Source: Alentia gelatinosa
Taxonomy: Eukaryota; Annelida; Polychaeta; Phyllodocida; Polynoidae
DNA: 64,000 bases
Direction of reading: 5' to 3'
Assembly (NCBI GenBank): GCA_950022655.1
Contig: OX465583.1
Coordinates: forward strand, 15,771,298-15,835,297
Shown: positions 35,309 to 47,861 of the stretch, piece by piece
How positions within the stretch are numbered: position 1 is the stretch's first letter
How the letters are laid out: every line of letters begins with the position of its first letter
Notes under the pieces: model-generated
What the model saw: the letters and a program-made list of their open reading frames with translations, nothing else
Told to the model about the DNA's origin: nothing
The model's database searches: none
Translations under genes and position numbers: made by a program

Positions 35309-35657
35309 TTAACTCTTTAACAGCATGAAAATGCCTCCAGGCATTCCCCTGGCTACGGCAGGAACATGCCTCCAGGCATCTTTGAGGCATCAGTGACACT
35401 TTTATACAAAATGCAATAGGTAAAAAGATAATTGTTTGATTTGAAAGAAATTTTGAGAATGGCCAAGGGCCATATACATGGCCCTTTGATTTGCTATAAT
35501 AAAATATGTCCAGTCACCAAGGTAAATTACTTAAATCACATGACACATCCAAAACATTTCCCAAAAAAGGTGCCTGCCGTAGTAGGGTCGTTTGGGCAGG
35601 CAATGCCTGCCGTGTAATGGTGAACAGGGAAACTGGGTGCTGCAGGGAAAGGGCTAA
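35309..35657. mobile_element. TTAA-type MITE relic, copy 2
   Basis: The left end TTAACTCTTTAACAG matches TTAACCCTTTCATG of copy 1. ATGCCTCCAGGCAT motifs recur inside. The right end AAAGGGCTAAG has lost its TTAA by one change. The segment is older than the copies at 24167 and 38607. Confidence 0.5.
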
Positions 35658-36000
35658 GTACATGCATTTCAATTGCAATGTCTCAGGCTGTAGTACTCGT
35701 GTTTGTAGTATTTTACAAATTCCAGGCGATTTGTTACTTGTACACAGTAGAAATCTTATTCCTTCTACTTGATATTAAGATAAAAATAAAAGGGGTGAGA
35801 TTCACACCTCAGCTAGTATGATTTTCTTACTCAATGCCCATACCCCACATACTATTTGATAAACCGATTTAACCGATATTAGACTTAATTGGATTATACT
35901 CCCCAAATCCCATTTAGAATGTATAGGTGGAAGAATAGAGGAGAAATGGATTTTATTACCAGGTATTAAAATCACAATCGTTGGGCATGTTGATAGTTGG
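35658..36000. other. No gene seen
   Basis: A+T-rich sequence before the G-rich array. Confidence 0.35.
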
Positions 36001-37015
36001 GAAGTTTGATGGGTGGGAAGATTGGTGGTTAAATAGGTTAGTGGGGATTCGGATTAATAGGGGGGGGGAGGGCAGGTTGGTAGGTGGACAGGATGATGGG
36101 TAAGCAGGTTGAAAGCTGGGGAGTTTGGTGGGGAGGCAGGTTAATGGGTGAGCAGGTTGATAGGTAGGCAGGCTGATGCATTGGCAATTTGATGGGTTTG
36201 TAGATGGTAGGCAGTTAATGGGTAGGCAATTTGATTGGTAGGCAGGTTAACAGGTTGTCAGACTGATTGTTTGGCACGTTGATGGATAACTGGTTGGATG
36301 GATGGATTGGGAGCTTGGTAGATAGTAGGAAGGTTGGCAGGTTGGCATGTAGGGAGGTAGGAAGGTCAGCAGGTGAGGATATCAGGAGTTCGAGAGTTCA
36401 AGAGGTCAGGAGATTGGAAGATTGGGAGGTAGGGATTTAGGGAGATATGGAGGTCAGGAGGTAGGGAGGTAGGTGGTTGGGGAGGTCTGTACATAGGTAG
36501 TAGGTACGTTGGCAGTTCTGGAGGTAGAAAGGTCAGGAGGTTCGGAGGCAGGGAGGTCAGGAGGTAAGGATGTCGGGAGGACTGGAGGTCAGGAGGTGAG
36601 CAAGTAGGGAGGCCGGTAGGTACGGGGTAAGGAAATCAGGGGGTAGGGGTAGGGAGGCAGGGAGGTCAGGAGGTAAGGATGTCGGGAGGACTGGAGGTCA
36701 GGAGGTCAGCAAGTAGGGAGGCCGGTGGGTACGGGGTAAGGAAATCAGGGGTTAGGGGTAGGGAGGCAGGGAGGTGGGGAGGTCAGGAGGTCTGGAGGTC
36801 GGAAGGTCAGGAACTTGGTAGGTCAGATGGTCCGTAGGGCAGGAGATCTGTAGGTCAGGAGGTCGGGTTCAGGGGTCGGGAGGTCGGTAGGTAAGAAGGT
36901 CGGGAGGTAAGGAGGTAGGGAGGTCGGGAGATAGGGGATTCAGCAGGTTGGGCGGTCATGAGGTCATGAGGTCATGAGGTAGGGAGGTTGGAAGGTAGGG
37001 AGGATGGAGGTTAGC
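36000..37015. repeat. G-rich degenerate minisatellite
   Basis: Built of AGGTNGGNAGGT-like units of about 8-12 bp. A longer duplication starting GGGAGGCAGGGAGGTCAGG recurs around 36545-36640 and 36648-36745. Strong purine/G asymmetry on the plus strand. Closely spaced GG and GGG runs could favour G-quadruplexes. No ORF of note. Confidence 0.85.
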
Positions 37016-37125
37016 GCATTGGAACTTTCGGCCTGCGCTCACGGGATAACATAGTGTGTCAATGTGAACAAAGATGAACAAAAGTGAACAAAAGTGTCTT
37101 AAGATTGCATGATAATTACGACAAA

Positions 37126-37253
37126 CGATGGTTTTGTGGACAGGCGGCTCGAGAAACCACTCAAGGTTTACTTTATGATACACTGGCTAACGCTCGTGGA
37201 TTACTACACGTCAAGCTGCCGGCGTTTGTGACCGCCTGCCCACAAAACCATTG
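37126..37253. mobile_element. F5 hairpin, copy 2
   Basis: Arms CGATGGTTTTGTGGACAGGC and GCCTGCCCACAAAACCATTG enclose diverged inner arms. The tip carries CTGGCTAACGCTCGTGG. The adjacent F5 body was not recognised here. Confidence 0.65.
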
Positions 37254-37259
37254 ATTATT

Positions 37260-38600
37260 GCCTATGTACATTGACCTGTTGCAAGTTCTTTTTATATCAA
37301 CCGCTCCCTTCATTTGTCACCTTAGCAGACGAGATTTTTCACCATTTCCATTCTGGCGGGAAAAGTTGGGGGCCGTCACGTTGTGCGGGTCAGCGTCTGT
37401 CCACCTGGTTCTGTCGACACAAAACAAAGGCCCGGCTCGGCCAGCTGGCTTAGAACACTGTTACCATGCCGAACACCCTGCCCGCCCTGTCCCCGTCAGG
37501 TCTTGATCTTCTCAGTGCAGTCAGTCCCATAATTCACTCGCAGGCCACGTGATGTGATTCAGCAAATAGGAAGGCGGCTCATTAGGTGTCATTTGTAAAG
37601 TGGCGCCGCCCCCGGCCGCCCGACGAATCACGACCACGTGCTCAACGGAAAGGTGGGATCGCGTTGGTGGCAAACGGAGCCGACTGAACCCTGTAGTGGA
37701 CCGTAAAACACGAATTGATATATTTATCAGAGGATCACTGAAGCCATTTATTCTCCCGGGTCACGCTGTCCCCAAATGTACAGAGATCTTGTCGATACAC
37801 CCCATGCTCTAGCCACCAGAGCAAACGCTTACTACTCACGCGTAAAGGAACATTCGTTTTTTTATGTCCAGGGGGGGCACAATGTTTTTAACTTGAATCG
37901 GTTAAAAAAGCCCCCCCCCCCCCCCCCAACCAATAGATTTCTACAAGAGAAAGTTGTCCACCCACTTTGGATTGCCCCAAAATGCCCCCCTCCCCTTTTT
38001 TTTTAGGAATAGGGTTGAAGCAGGAGAGTTAGCGTATGCTATAAAAGTGTGGTCATTTAAGAGAATTTTAATAAAGAAAGGGTGGAAAAGAAATGGTGAT
38101 AACAACCTGTCAAAGCATAGTTTCTAATCAAAGCTTTATGTTTATCTTTGCAATTGTTTTTGACAAAGCACAGAATGCCCTTAGATTAGAAAGTTATCTA
38201 TGCTCTACTGATACTCAATCAGTACTGTATGGTATCGATAGGTTTTCAGTGTGTATGACTAGAACTACCCAAATTAATGTACAGTTTTTTTCAGATTTGT
38301 TTGGTTCTTCACATAATTACATCTTGTTCATCCGTAAACATTTAAACGATTACTACCAATAAACGGCATCATCAGCCAAACGACTGGTTTTCTATGGTGC
38401 CTGAGAACCAATTACTTTGAGAAAACTAAAATGATATAGACCTAGGTGAAACGACAGTAGTACTACATATAATATGACATAATCTGTACCTACCTGTTAG
38501 GAAGCAACCTGTGTCAATATCAATACTATCTTACAACAGAAATAGTAAGAATAACATGATTCGCTCTTGTTGAAACTGATCCATTGAAATCTTTAGGTGG
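37260..38600. other. No gene confirmed; CpG-rich patch and poly-C
   Basis: GC- and CpG-rich sequence around 37340-37690 includes GGCGCCGCC and two CACGTG E-boxes (about 37548 and 37635), so regulatory use is possible. A poly-C run lies near 37911-37927. The 89-residue ORF at 38093-38362 has ordinary composition but no family I recognise. Confidence 0.35.
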
Positions 38601-38606
38601 TATTCA

Positions 38607-38947
38607 TTAACTCTTTCAGTCCAAGCCCCTAGAGGGAGGCCCACATGCCAAGCCCTACAGATATGTAGCAATATACCCCCAGGGGACGATGCTCTTAAGG
38701 CAATGGTACCGGAAGTTATCCAACAGGTGCATTTGATATTCATTGTTTTAGTTGCATATATATAGAACACTCACATTGAAAACTGATGTATATAATGGTT
38801 TTCAATTATTTTGAAAAAATTAAGAAAGTCTATGAATTCTGTCAAATAGAATACCATTTTTAGTAATGGCTCTAAAGAATGCCTGGAGGTACTCCTCGTC
38901 ACCTGCATGGGAATGCCTCAAGGCATTACTCGGACTGATGGGGTTAA
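38607..38947. mobile_element. TTAA-flanked MITE, copy 3
   Basis: TTAA at 38607-38610 and 38944-38947. Terminal inverted sequence CTCTTTCAGTCC against GGACTGATGGGG. Interior has CCAGGGGACGATG and AATGCCTCAAGGCATTAC motifs like copies 1 and 2. No ORF. piggyBac-like by target site and termini (inference). Confidence 0.65.
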
Positions 38948-38949
38948 GT

Positions 38950-40335
38950 TGGTCATTTGCTGTAATTGGCTTTGACCATCCAACCAATCAGTTCTACACC
39001 TTCAGTCTATAGTGTTGAGTCATGGTCAGCTGGGAACTCCTTCTAAATACAGGCCTTCTGCACCTTACTAATGACACAGAGCTGCAACTCATAAAACGAA
39101 GGGCTAGAGCTTGCAGCACGCTGGAACTCTTTAACCTCTCCCTTAATATTGTACCATAAATTTGGTTGTGTCCAACACTCACAAAATACCAAACTAAATA
39201 ACTTCTGGTGTTTTGGTAAACATCTCTATTTTACTGAACAATACTACTTTTTATGAATATTCCCTATGGTGGTAATCATATCATACTAAATCAATCATAC
39301 CAAATTAATCAAACTAATTGATACTTAATTAATGATTCAATTACCAAAGAAACAAATAATCTATAGTATACATCAGCCAATCTAATCCATATGACCCAAT
39401 TAAGCCAGAGTCTGATTTCTGCAAATATACAAACACATAATTGTGGAAAATGCTAAAATGCTAATGACCTTGATTGACGATGAAACAATAGTATTTCATA
39501 CCTATAGCCCAACATGCCATAGAGGTATATTGCTACTCGATAAGTAATTCTTATGATATGCATATCACGGCTGTTGTTTTCATCTCAAGGCTTAAGGTTT
39601 TTTTGCCAAGGTTAATTATGTCAAATGTTCTCAAGCAATCATTACCCTATAAGGTAGTCTATTGCGTGAAATGGAGACGAGCATAGACACATTTCACCTA
39701 TGGATCGACAAGTCTGTAAGTGAGAAATATGACATATTTTCATTATCTAAAGATACATATATAATAACAGGGAAACCTGTCCCGAGTGTCAGGATTCCGG
39801 GACCCTCAGCTCCAAACTCCGGAACTCTTCCAGATAGAACCAGTGTCCCTCTAATAGATATAGAAGGAACCTAGTATTGTCTAATGTAAGTATTTTCTAA
39901 TTGTATTTTGTGAATGTATGCCCCCGCAGGCTGTCATGTAGGCGTTGTCTGGCCGAGCTATTGCTCTGCATGTTCTCTGCCTATAACACTCTGCCCCCTG
40001 CCCCACTCCCCCCTCTCGACTATCCCACGCCACCAATATGCCTGCCCTGTCAGTACCCTGGACTGTCGGCTCACTCCTTCCACCCTCTCCCGCATGGCTT
40101 CTCCTCTGTCCAGTACAATGCATCTTTTCATTCTAGTTCTACACTCATCTATATTCTTAATCTAAAAGCTTGCCCAGCTTCCAGTCATAGTCCTACCCTC
40201 GTAGTCTTGTTCTATTCATCATGATCTTAGTATTAATATTTCCCTAGTAAGATTGCATCTTCTTATTCTCTGTCAGTAGTGGCAATTGTTAACTGGTTAA
40301 TTCTGTCTGTATGTGGGGTTGAAACACCAAGCAGA
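38950..40335. other. No gene seen
   Basis: ORFs at 39662-39874 and 39901-40224 show no recognisable motif. A short C-rich patch lies near 39990-40090. Confidence 0.4.
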
Positions 40336-40339
40336 TCAT

Positions 40340-40660
40340 GTCGAGAACGGGTTATTTGACGTATGGGACACACTAATATATACGCTGTCTATATTAGGAA
40401 GATGTTATATAAACCTTCAACGTGCTGCAAACACGACCCCTCTGCTAGCGGTGTGCCAAATATGTAGAATTGGTAGATGCAGAGAACCAGTCATAGAGGG
40501 GTGCAAGCTGATCATGGCCAATCCTTACTGACTGAAATATCTCATTGATCTCCTGATGTTTGATAATTTGTTTAATGCTGAGGCAGCTGTAGAAGTGACT
40601 AGTTGGTAAATTGTCTAATGACTTACTGAAAATGATCCACTGACTGGATGATACCCATAC
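40340..40660 (+). repeat. Old interspersed repeat, copy 3 of 3
   Basis: CGTGCTGCAAACACGACCCCT, ATCATGGCCAATCCTTACTGACTGAAATATCTCATTGA and GAGGCAGCTGTAGAAG match the copies near 10560 and 16745 in order, with divergence. Confidence 0.4.
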
Positions 40661-41149
40661 CTTTTTTTATCTTTTTTATTTAAAATTATACGGTCATACT
40701 TCATGGTGAACATAATTTTGTTCCTACAGTCCTGAGCGCTTAATACGCATAAAATCGCAATATCTTGTTCAATCAAATGCAGCATTTGTAAAAGATAATA
40801 CTTTTCGAAAATTAAGTAGATATAAATCAAGAGAACTTCATGAAGAATACATATCAGAACTTTTCAGGCCTAAGATCCTAAAATTGTAGGCCTACCTGTC
40901 ATTTATCCAATGACATTTCCAGGCCAAAGAACCTTTGCCTGTGATCATATTCCTGCTTGAATCATTGACACTAAAAGTAAGCAAGTAAGACTTGATTTTC
41001 CTTCAGTCTTATCTCAGTCAATAGTCAGCACAAATTTTGAGAAAAAAAACCAAGTCATGCAGTACAGGGGAAAAACAATATCCAAATCCGACAGCTACCC
41101 CATAAGTGTATGACATTCGCTCACAGGTATGCATGATATAGACAGTGGT

Positions 41150-41550
41150 CGATGGTTTTAGACAGGCGATGATAAACCACGAGGGTTTGATGCGTAGTAA
41201 TACACAAATGCGAGTGTGTTACGAGGTAAACCTCGAGTGGTTTACGGAGCTGCTTGTCCACAAAAACATCGTTTTTGTATTCATTATCGATCTTTTCGAA
41301 TAGAATAAACCCAGTAATTGACATACATGCATTAAAAAGTATAACAATAAGGGCTATTTCTTTTCTCTATAGATTAAATGGATTATTTCCCGTATACCAT
41401 CGTTCTAAAGGGTATATACAACAGTTTCAATCCATGTAAAACAATTATAGTATCTGAGAGGTTTTATATAATGGGTCGTGGTTAACTGAGTCGCCATACA
41501 TTTTCCATAAAGACTTTATATACGATGGACAATAAAACATGTTCAACAGT
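41150..41550 (+). mobile_element. F5 hairpin element, copy 3
   Basis: Hairpin 41150-41271 (GATGGTTTTAGACAGGCGA against TGTCCACAAAAACATC). The tip has GTAGTAATACACAAATGCGAGTGTGTTAC. A body of about 270 bp follows: TTCATTATCGATCTTTTCG at its start and ATACGATGGACAATAAAAC at its end (about 41521-41540), which are inverse to each other. It is colinear with 49228-49620, including ATGGGTCGTGGTT-ACTGA. Confidence 0.75.
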
Positions 41551-41769
41551 TAATCCTAGAGGGCAGAATCCACAGGCTTGCCGGTACACACCGATGCGCA
41601 TTATGACGCGCTCTACGATGCACAATTAACTTTGTGTCAGAAGGGGAGGGTACATATCATGCCCCTCAGAAAAACCTCTACTAGTGTTCTATCCCACCTA
41701 CCTATATGCATCTCTGATGACAGAAATGTGCATGGAGTTAGACTCTCTAATCGGATAACGGTGGACTCA

Positions 41770-42966
41770 CTGTATACTATGAATTTCCAACAGAAACTTC
41801 AAAAATGCAGACATATTTCTAACTGTTGGAACAAATAATTCCCTATCCCTCAAGGGCAAGATGACAATTATCGACAATGTTACAATCCCTGTGATGGTTT
41901 ATGCTTTTGCTGTCTTATACACACCTAAGCAGGTATTCACTGAATTTGAAAAAAAACAATGCGTTTCTTTGGAATGGGAAATCTAACAAAACTGCCCGTA
42001 ATGTCACTTGTATGAATGTCAAATCTGTTGTACTCAATCTCAAGGATTCTTATTCAATGTATCATACTTTCAGGTTGAATTTTATATGTAGGTTGATATT
42101 TGATGACTGTCAGTCATCGACATACTACTTTCACAAATACTGTAATATTTCGGGGCCTATGTATGATTTCTTTTTGCCTAAAACAAAACCACTTAGGTCA
42201 ACTACCACATCAATAAAATATGGGAAAAAGCTGGCATTATGCAAGTTCAAGATTCAATTTTGTTCGGAAACAGAAGATTCATGGATTTAGGTGAACTCAA
42301 GACAAAGTATGGTATAAGGGGTACATTCCTAGACATTATGTATATTATTAGATCAATGAGAGTTTTTCCGTTCAGCGCCGCATGTTGCATGGCATCGCGG
42401 ACGTTTGGCCAAACATTGGGCTGTCTGACTGCACTCTTATGCATTCACACATAGGGTGTGAGTGGCGGGTGTGAGTGCAGAGGTATTTGAGTAAATTTTC
42501 TCCGTTCGTTTGACCTTGTGAAGAGGTTTGCGTTGGGAGACAATTAGTGCAGAGGTATTGTTTTCTTCCAGATAGGAGAGTCAGAACAAGTTAGGACACT
42601 CTAAAAACATAGACTCCTTGTACAAACTTCAGAGTACTTCTATCACTCGCTATCAATAATTTGTACTGTGCTACCCAGATGTACTATGATAAAAGTGTCA
42701 AAACTACAATGCCTGTACCACCAAGAGGGCCCAGGTAGAAGTATGGCGTACATAATAAAGTACAAAAATGACAATATCGAAGTGAAATATATAATGGTTT
42801 TAAAATGTATATTGTCCAACCAGACAGGTGCGGCACCAACACCATATCACGGTGCCATTCACCTGAGAAATATTTTTCTTTTACTTTCTCATTAGGGGTG
42901 AGTGGTGTCATAATAAATATTACTCAGACGCCCAAACTCGCAGTCCTTCTTGTCATTTGTATTATC

Positions 42967-43043
<77 letters not shown>

Positions 43044-44060
43044 TATTCATCTTGTTAGTAATAAGCAATTCATAACAGTAGAGCGTATAATATCTATATA
43101 TAAATATATTGACATTCCTAATGGGATGAAGGTAAGATATATAGGTTGAATAGCATACCCAAGGGTGATACCATGCCAAATGTATTCTATAAAGGAGCTT
43201 ATCTAAACGATATATTAAGTAATGGTGAGCCGATATGAATGTTAAAACCAAATTGTAGCTGGAATACCGTAGAATATGATGGAGTCACTGTATTGTCTGT
43301 AAATATAATCTAAACGCAATCTACGAACAGATAACCCTTATACACTTGGTACTCTAATGCTAAAGAATAGGTTGCCAGGTGTTCGTTTGGCCGTATGCAT
43401 TGCGTGTTCAGGCAGATTAAGCGCATCGCAAGCCAGTGGAAAAAGGCCTATTCCATGGTCTACAGAATTGCTTTTACTGAAACTAATATAGACCCTGTGA
43501 GCCTGTACATAAACGATAAAACTAATAATGTCGATAGCCTGTACATAAACGATAAAACTGATAAGTCAATCAAGATTCTGGCCTCTTCAAATAAGAAATT
43601 ATATTCTCTACTTATCCAACATATGAATAGAAGGACTTCAGCTCAGGCAAAATGGGAAAAGGATTAATGGTACCTCCGATGAGATGACCTGGTCTAATAC
43701 TTACAAGATTATCTATAGATGGGTCAGAGACACTAAGCTGCAATCACTACAGTATAAAATGATAAATCATGATTCCTATAAATAGATATCTATATATGAG
43801 AAAAATTGTAACCTCTGATCAATGTTCATTCTGTAATGAGGTGGATGATATTCAACACTTTTTTTTGGGTTGTGCAAAAACTAAGGAACTATGGATAGGC
43901 ATTAATAATTGGCTAGTTACTTTATGTAATATACAGATGATTTTTTGACATCAGCTTTTGTTTGCTGGTCAATAGAATTTCATCACACACTCCATGTTGA
44001 AGAATACACATGTAAGTTAGAGAATAAGTCTGAGAAATTCAAATTTGGAATAAACTGTTG
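41770..44060 (+). pseudogene. Decayed L1/Tx1-type LINE, ORF2 C-terminal part
   Basis: Across shifting frames, 41770-42290 encodes the post-RT pattern: NFQQKLQKCRHI, LSLKGKMTIIDNVTIP, VLYTPKQVF and FLWNGKSNKTARNV. From 43395 to 44060 come KWEKD, TYKIIYRWVRDTKLQSLQYK and CSFCNEVDDIQHFFLGC, the CxxC...H....C motif near the end of L1-like ORF2 proteins. Stops and frameshifts separate these pieces, and the A+T-rich part between them (about 42300-43390) is poorly matched. The RT core and endonuclease are absent, so this is a 5'-truncated dead copy. Confidence 0.7.
42969..43037. repeat. (TA)n microsatellite
   Basis: Uninterrupted TA dinucleotides for nearly 70 bp inside the LINE relic. The Ile/Tyr repeat ORFs on both strands are artefacts of this tract. 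Confidence 0.97.
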
Positions 44061-44475
44061 AATTAGATGTAATTTGACCGAGTCACCCTCAGCCTTTTTT
44101 GTTTGGTTCTTTGTTGCTGTTGTTGTTTTTTTCTCTTTTATACACAAGTTACTCATGTATCCTGCATGTCTTGTCTCCCCCTTGCGTCTGTCCTATCAAA
44201 TATCCTTAAGATAGTACCTGATATAAAGTAGTTCTGTAGCACCTATGTTTATATGTATTTTGTTGGGTGAAGCATCTCAGTGCCCATCAAAAGTAAGCAG
44301 CAATAAATTCATCATTGTATTAATCTTTATTATTTGAACTGGTAGGTAGTAGGTGTTATCAACTGTTCTTCGCTTAACAACTTGCTGAAATTTCATCATG
44401 ATATTTCATTGCAATCTATTTTTTTACGTCAATAAATGCTGCTATTAACACAAAAAAGGACGAGGAGGGTGCGTC
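44061..44475. other. Probable LINE 3' flank, no gene
   Basis: T-rich and A-rich sequence after the last LINE-like residues; the 3' end is not defined. Confidence 0.35.
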
Positions 44476-44479
44476 AGGG

Positions 44480-44878
44480 CGGTGGGATAGGATTTACGAC
44501 ATGCTCTATTTAGTAGAAACCAAACGAGAGTTAGCCTTGTCAATGTTTATGCCACGATGGACAGGTTGTGTATTACTACACGAGGCGTTAGCCGAGTTTA
44601 GTGAGTAGCAGACCTGACCAGAGTGGTATAAACATTGACAAGGCTAACTCGAGTTCGGTTTCGTATTTATCCTGCCCCATCTCACCGATATACAGAGAAT
44701 ATTTGTAATAATCCATGTTAGTAGTTATCAATGCTGCCGGATCTACTTTCGTTATCTCGCCCCTGATTTGTCCGTTTTTTTATTCACCTCGGTGCATAAA
44801 TAACACTTTATCCAACGCTATGTCAAATACATTGAGTCAATGTTAAACCTATGGCGTTTTTTATTAGGGGTAGGATAA
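44480..44878 (+). mobile_element. F1 hairpin element, copy 6
   Basis: GGTGGGATAGGATTTACG at 44481 pairs with CGTATTTATCCTGCCCC at about 44663. Within lies the hairpin 44516-44662 (GAAACCAAACGAGAGTTAG, CTTGTCAATGTTTATGCCAC and their inverses) with tip CACGAGGCGTTAGCCGAG near 44579-44596. The body ends in TTAAACCTATGGCG and AGGGGTAGGATAA. Its arms resemble copy 1 (AACCAAAC-AGAGTTAG), unlike copies 2, 3 and 4. Confidence 0.75.
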
Positions 44879-44879
44879 G

Positions 44880-46070
44880 ATGCACACCGACGCGCTCAAC
44901 GGGACATACCGACGTGAGCTATGCTTCGTAGTGCATCGTAGAGCTGGATTCTGCATCATTTTTATTGGGTTCCAGGTTTTACTAAAGGTAAGCAGTGAAC
45001 TACATGAAGCATCAGTCATGACATCTTCAGACATATCACCATGTGAAACATCAGATATCACATGACATCAAGCCTTCCGACACAACACCACGTTAAATAT
45101 CAGCCAATATCCTGTGTCCAGCTCACAGACAATGAAAAAGAGAGTTTTCAATCAAGGACTTCCGCAGACCAGGCGCCTCTAAAGCACTCTAAGAATTCTT
45201 CTACAGTTAGTCATATCCGAACCACGTCTCGGATTACCTGACAATTTTAATCTCAGGTGGGTGTGGGTTTTAGACAAACTGAATCACGCAGGTAGCAGTC
45301 GGTGGCGTTGTGTTCAAGTTCTCGACCACAGACACTAGTGAGAAATGAAGAACTTTGACAGTATGGTTTACATGATACGTGTAGGAGGTTAGCAATAATG
45401 TGTCGCTGGTCTAGCGGGAACCCATCACTGCCCCCCCCCCTCCCGCCATCCTCTCATTGTTATAAGACGCCCCAACACTGAGGCAACAGGAAATAAACGA
45501 CGGAAGAAGAACCAACCGCAGTAGAGGAAACTAATGGAAGTCGTTTGGATTGACTCATATTCCATAAGTTTGATCACATGGTCAGCCCTGTACCATGGGG
45601 TATCAGAGGGTCTATGCTAATGACAATAATAAGTGAGATTATTTTGATAAATCGTTTCGATTCAAAAGGGACAAAACGCCTATGTAGTTGTACTCTATAT
45701 ATGAAAAACGAGAAATAATTTTCTCAACGCATAGGAGAGTTTTACAGTTTTATCAGAACATACACTGAGCAAAACAGTAAACATTTTGAATGTTTATAAT
45801 GGGAATGTAAAAATAAGCCATTATAGGAAAGTTGCATACCGGTACTTTTGGTGATCTTTGGTGAATTCCTTATCTTTTCACCCCCTGATACGTAGAACCT
45901 AATCTGTAAAAGTGAAAAAAAAACAGGCTCAATTAACTTCTGTTTCATTCATATTTATATTCATATTTACTTTTAGGTGGTTCATAAAGTGTAGCGCAGA
46001 GATCTGTACCCGTGACCCCCTTCTGCTGAGTCACCAGATAGACCTCCCAGAACACTACGATTAGAAATTC
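44880..46070. other. No gene seen
   Basis: A poly-C run lies near 45430-45440. Small ORFs overlapping on both strands at 44864-45065 have no motifs. Confidence 0.4.
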
Positions 46071-46075
46071 CTCAA

Positions 46076-47118
46076 AGCCTTGCTCCCACCAACGCCGATT
46101 CTGGTCCCGATAGGCTTTATGATTGACTTCCCGACTGGAATAAATTGTCATCGGGAGGTCAGGCAAAATCATGGCAGTGGACCAAGGTTCTACAATTGAC
46201 TCTACGATAGCCCATGATTGGATACCGATAGGCTACGATTGGAAACGCCAATCGCAGAGCTCTCGACAAGATCCAACATGTTGGATAGTTTGTTGCCTAC
46301 GATTCTACTATTTAAGGCCTCTTCCAAATACCTCCTGATAGGCTAAGGTTTTACCATTTTCAATTGTAGCCTATAGGGAGCTCTATCATAGACCATCGCC
46401 GTTGCTTTGTGCAGGGCCTTAAGCACTCCTAAAAAGCTAAGATTGGAAATGGTGAAATCGTAGCCTATTGTCAGGTCCTAAATAATTAAAATCGCGGACA
46501 TAGGTGTAAATTGTAGACTGTCAGAACTGTTTTGGAGGACCAAAAACATAAACCATACTCAGGATTCAATATGTGTATCAATGAATAAGTTTTAATATTG
46601 AAATATGTTATAATTTTGAAAAAATTCAATGAATCTGAATAATCTTTTAGAGGTATTTGCAACATATCGTGATGTTATTTTTTAGATACTAATGCAATAA
46701 AATTGAAAAATATGACCATAATTGAATAATAATTCCAATATGAAACTATTACTTTCAGACCTTTAAACTTGAAAACAAATAATATCATGTTATACACCGG
46801 TCATATATCTATATGGCGTCTACCTAATTCCAGAAATTCATGATTTTCCACCAAGTATTTCACCCGCAAGAGATGTGTTTCCTCTAAATCAGCTACAATA
46901 GGTTACGATAGGATACGAAAAATGCAACATGTTGGATTTTATCGGGAGCTCTATGATTCTATGATTCTATAAAATGGTGGGGTTTCGTTAAGCGAATCGC
47001 AGAAACCTGTTCCACTGCCATAATTTTTCTGACCTCATGATAGAATCGTTATGGTTTCGGGAAGTCAATCATAACGACTAACGGGACCAAAATATATGCG
47101 TTGGTAAATGCAGGGATT
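46076..47118. mobile_element. Inverted-repeat element, family T1 copy 2
   Basis: The left part (CACCAACGCCGATTC, GGTCCCGATAGG, ATGATTGACTTCCCGA) is mirrored at the right end (TCGGGAAGTCAATCATA, GGGACC, GCGTTGGTAAATGCAGGG). The interior matches 20209-20900, part of it inverted. About 1 kb, no transposase ORF. It abuts the next TIR element at 47121. Confidence 0.7.
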
Positions 47119-47120
47119 AA

Positions 47121-47710
47121 GGGCTGCGTCCACCAGAGCCGACACACCTTCTAGCACACTCCCACATGCCCTCTGCGACTCAAATTTTGTTCGTCGCCTA
47201 CGTCTTCTTTGGTGGAGCACATTTCCATGAGACGAGTCTACAACACAAGCCTACGACACGCTCCGACACGCTCCGACACGCCCCGACACGCCCAGACACG
47301 CCCCAACACCAGGAGCCGTGTTGGAAGCCTTCCAACATACTCTGACAAAATCGAATATTTCAATAGTTGCTATGACACAGGGCTCCAGCACGTCACAGTA
47401 TACGAGTATACATTTACACGTCACGAGTATACATTTATACAAGAAAACGAGAATGTAATAAATCTATTAACTTGAAATGTTATAGGGGGTGGGTGGTTGG
47501 TAATTTATAGCCAGGTTTTACGGTATTCACTTGTTTCGATATCAAACAAAGAAATTATTGATTTGAGAAATTTAGACCTTATCAAAGATTACCATATTTA
47601 CAGTGCAGTTTCTGCGGTTCTTGCGACGCGCTACAACACAGAACTTCTGTTTCGGATTGTGCCAGAGTCGGGAGCTCTATCGTAGCGTGGCAGCTCTAGT
47701 AGACGCAGCC
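47121..47710. mobile_element. TIR element, family T4
   Basis: The left end GGGCTGCGTCCACCAGAGC is inverse to GCTCTAGTAGACGCAGCC at the right end (two mismatches in about 17). CCGACACGC words repeat near 47264-47306. The ORF at 47209-47475 has no recognisable domain. Confidence 0.6.
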
Positions 47711-47861
47711 ATTTACACTATGGCCAATGCATCTTTTTTTTCTATTTCAACAGGATGTCAATCGTAAGTGTATCGTGATCGCAGTAAGTGCATGGGTTTA
47801 CAGATGAGACACCTAAAGCCGTGCTCCAGCACTTCCGACACACTCCGACATGGCTATGATA

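Noticed and set aside
38093..38362. 89-residue ORF of ordinary composition
   Set aside because: No recognisable family or neighbouring exon; length is within chance for A+T-rich DNA.
42805..43251. Ile/Tyr-rich membrane-like proteins
   Set aside because: Translation of the (TA)n microsatellite, mirrored on both strands.
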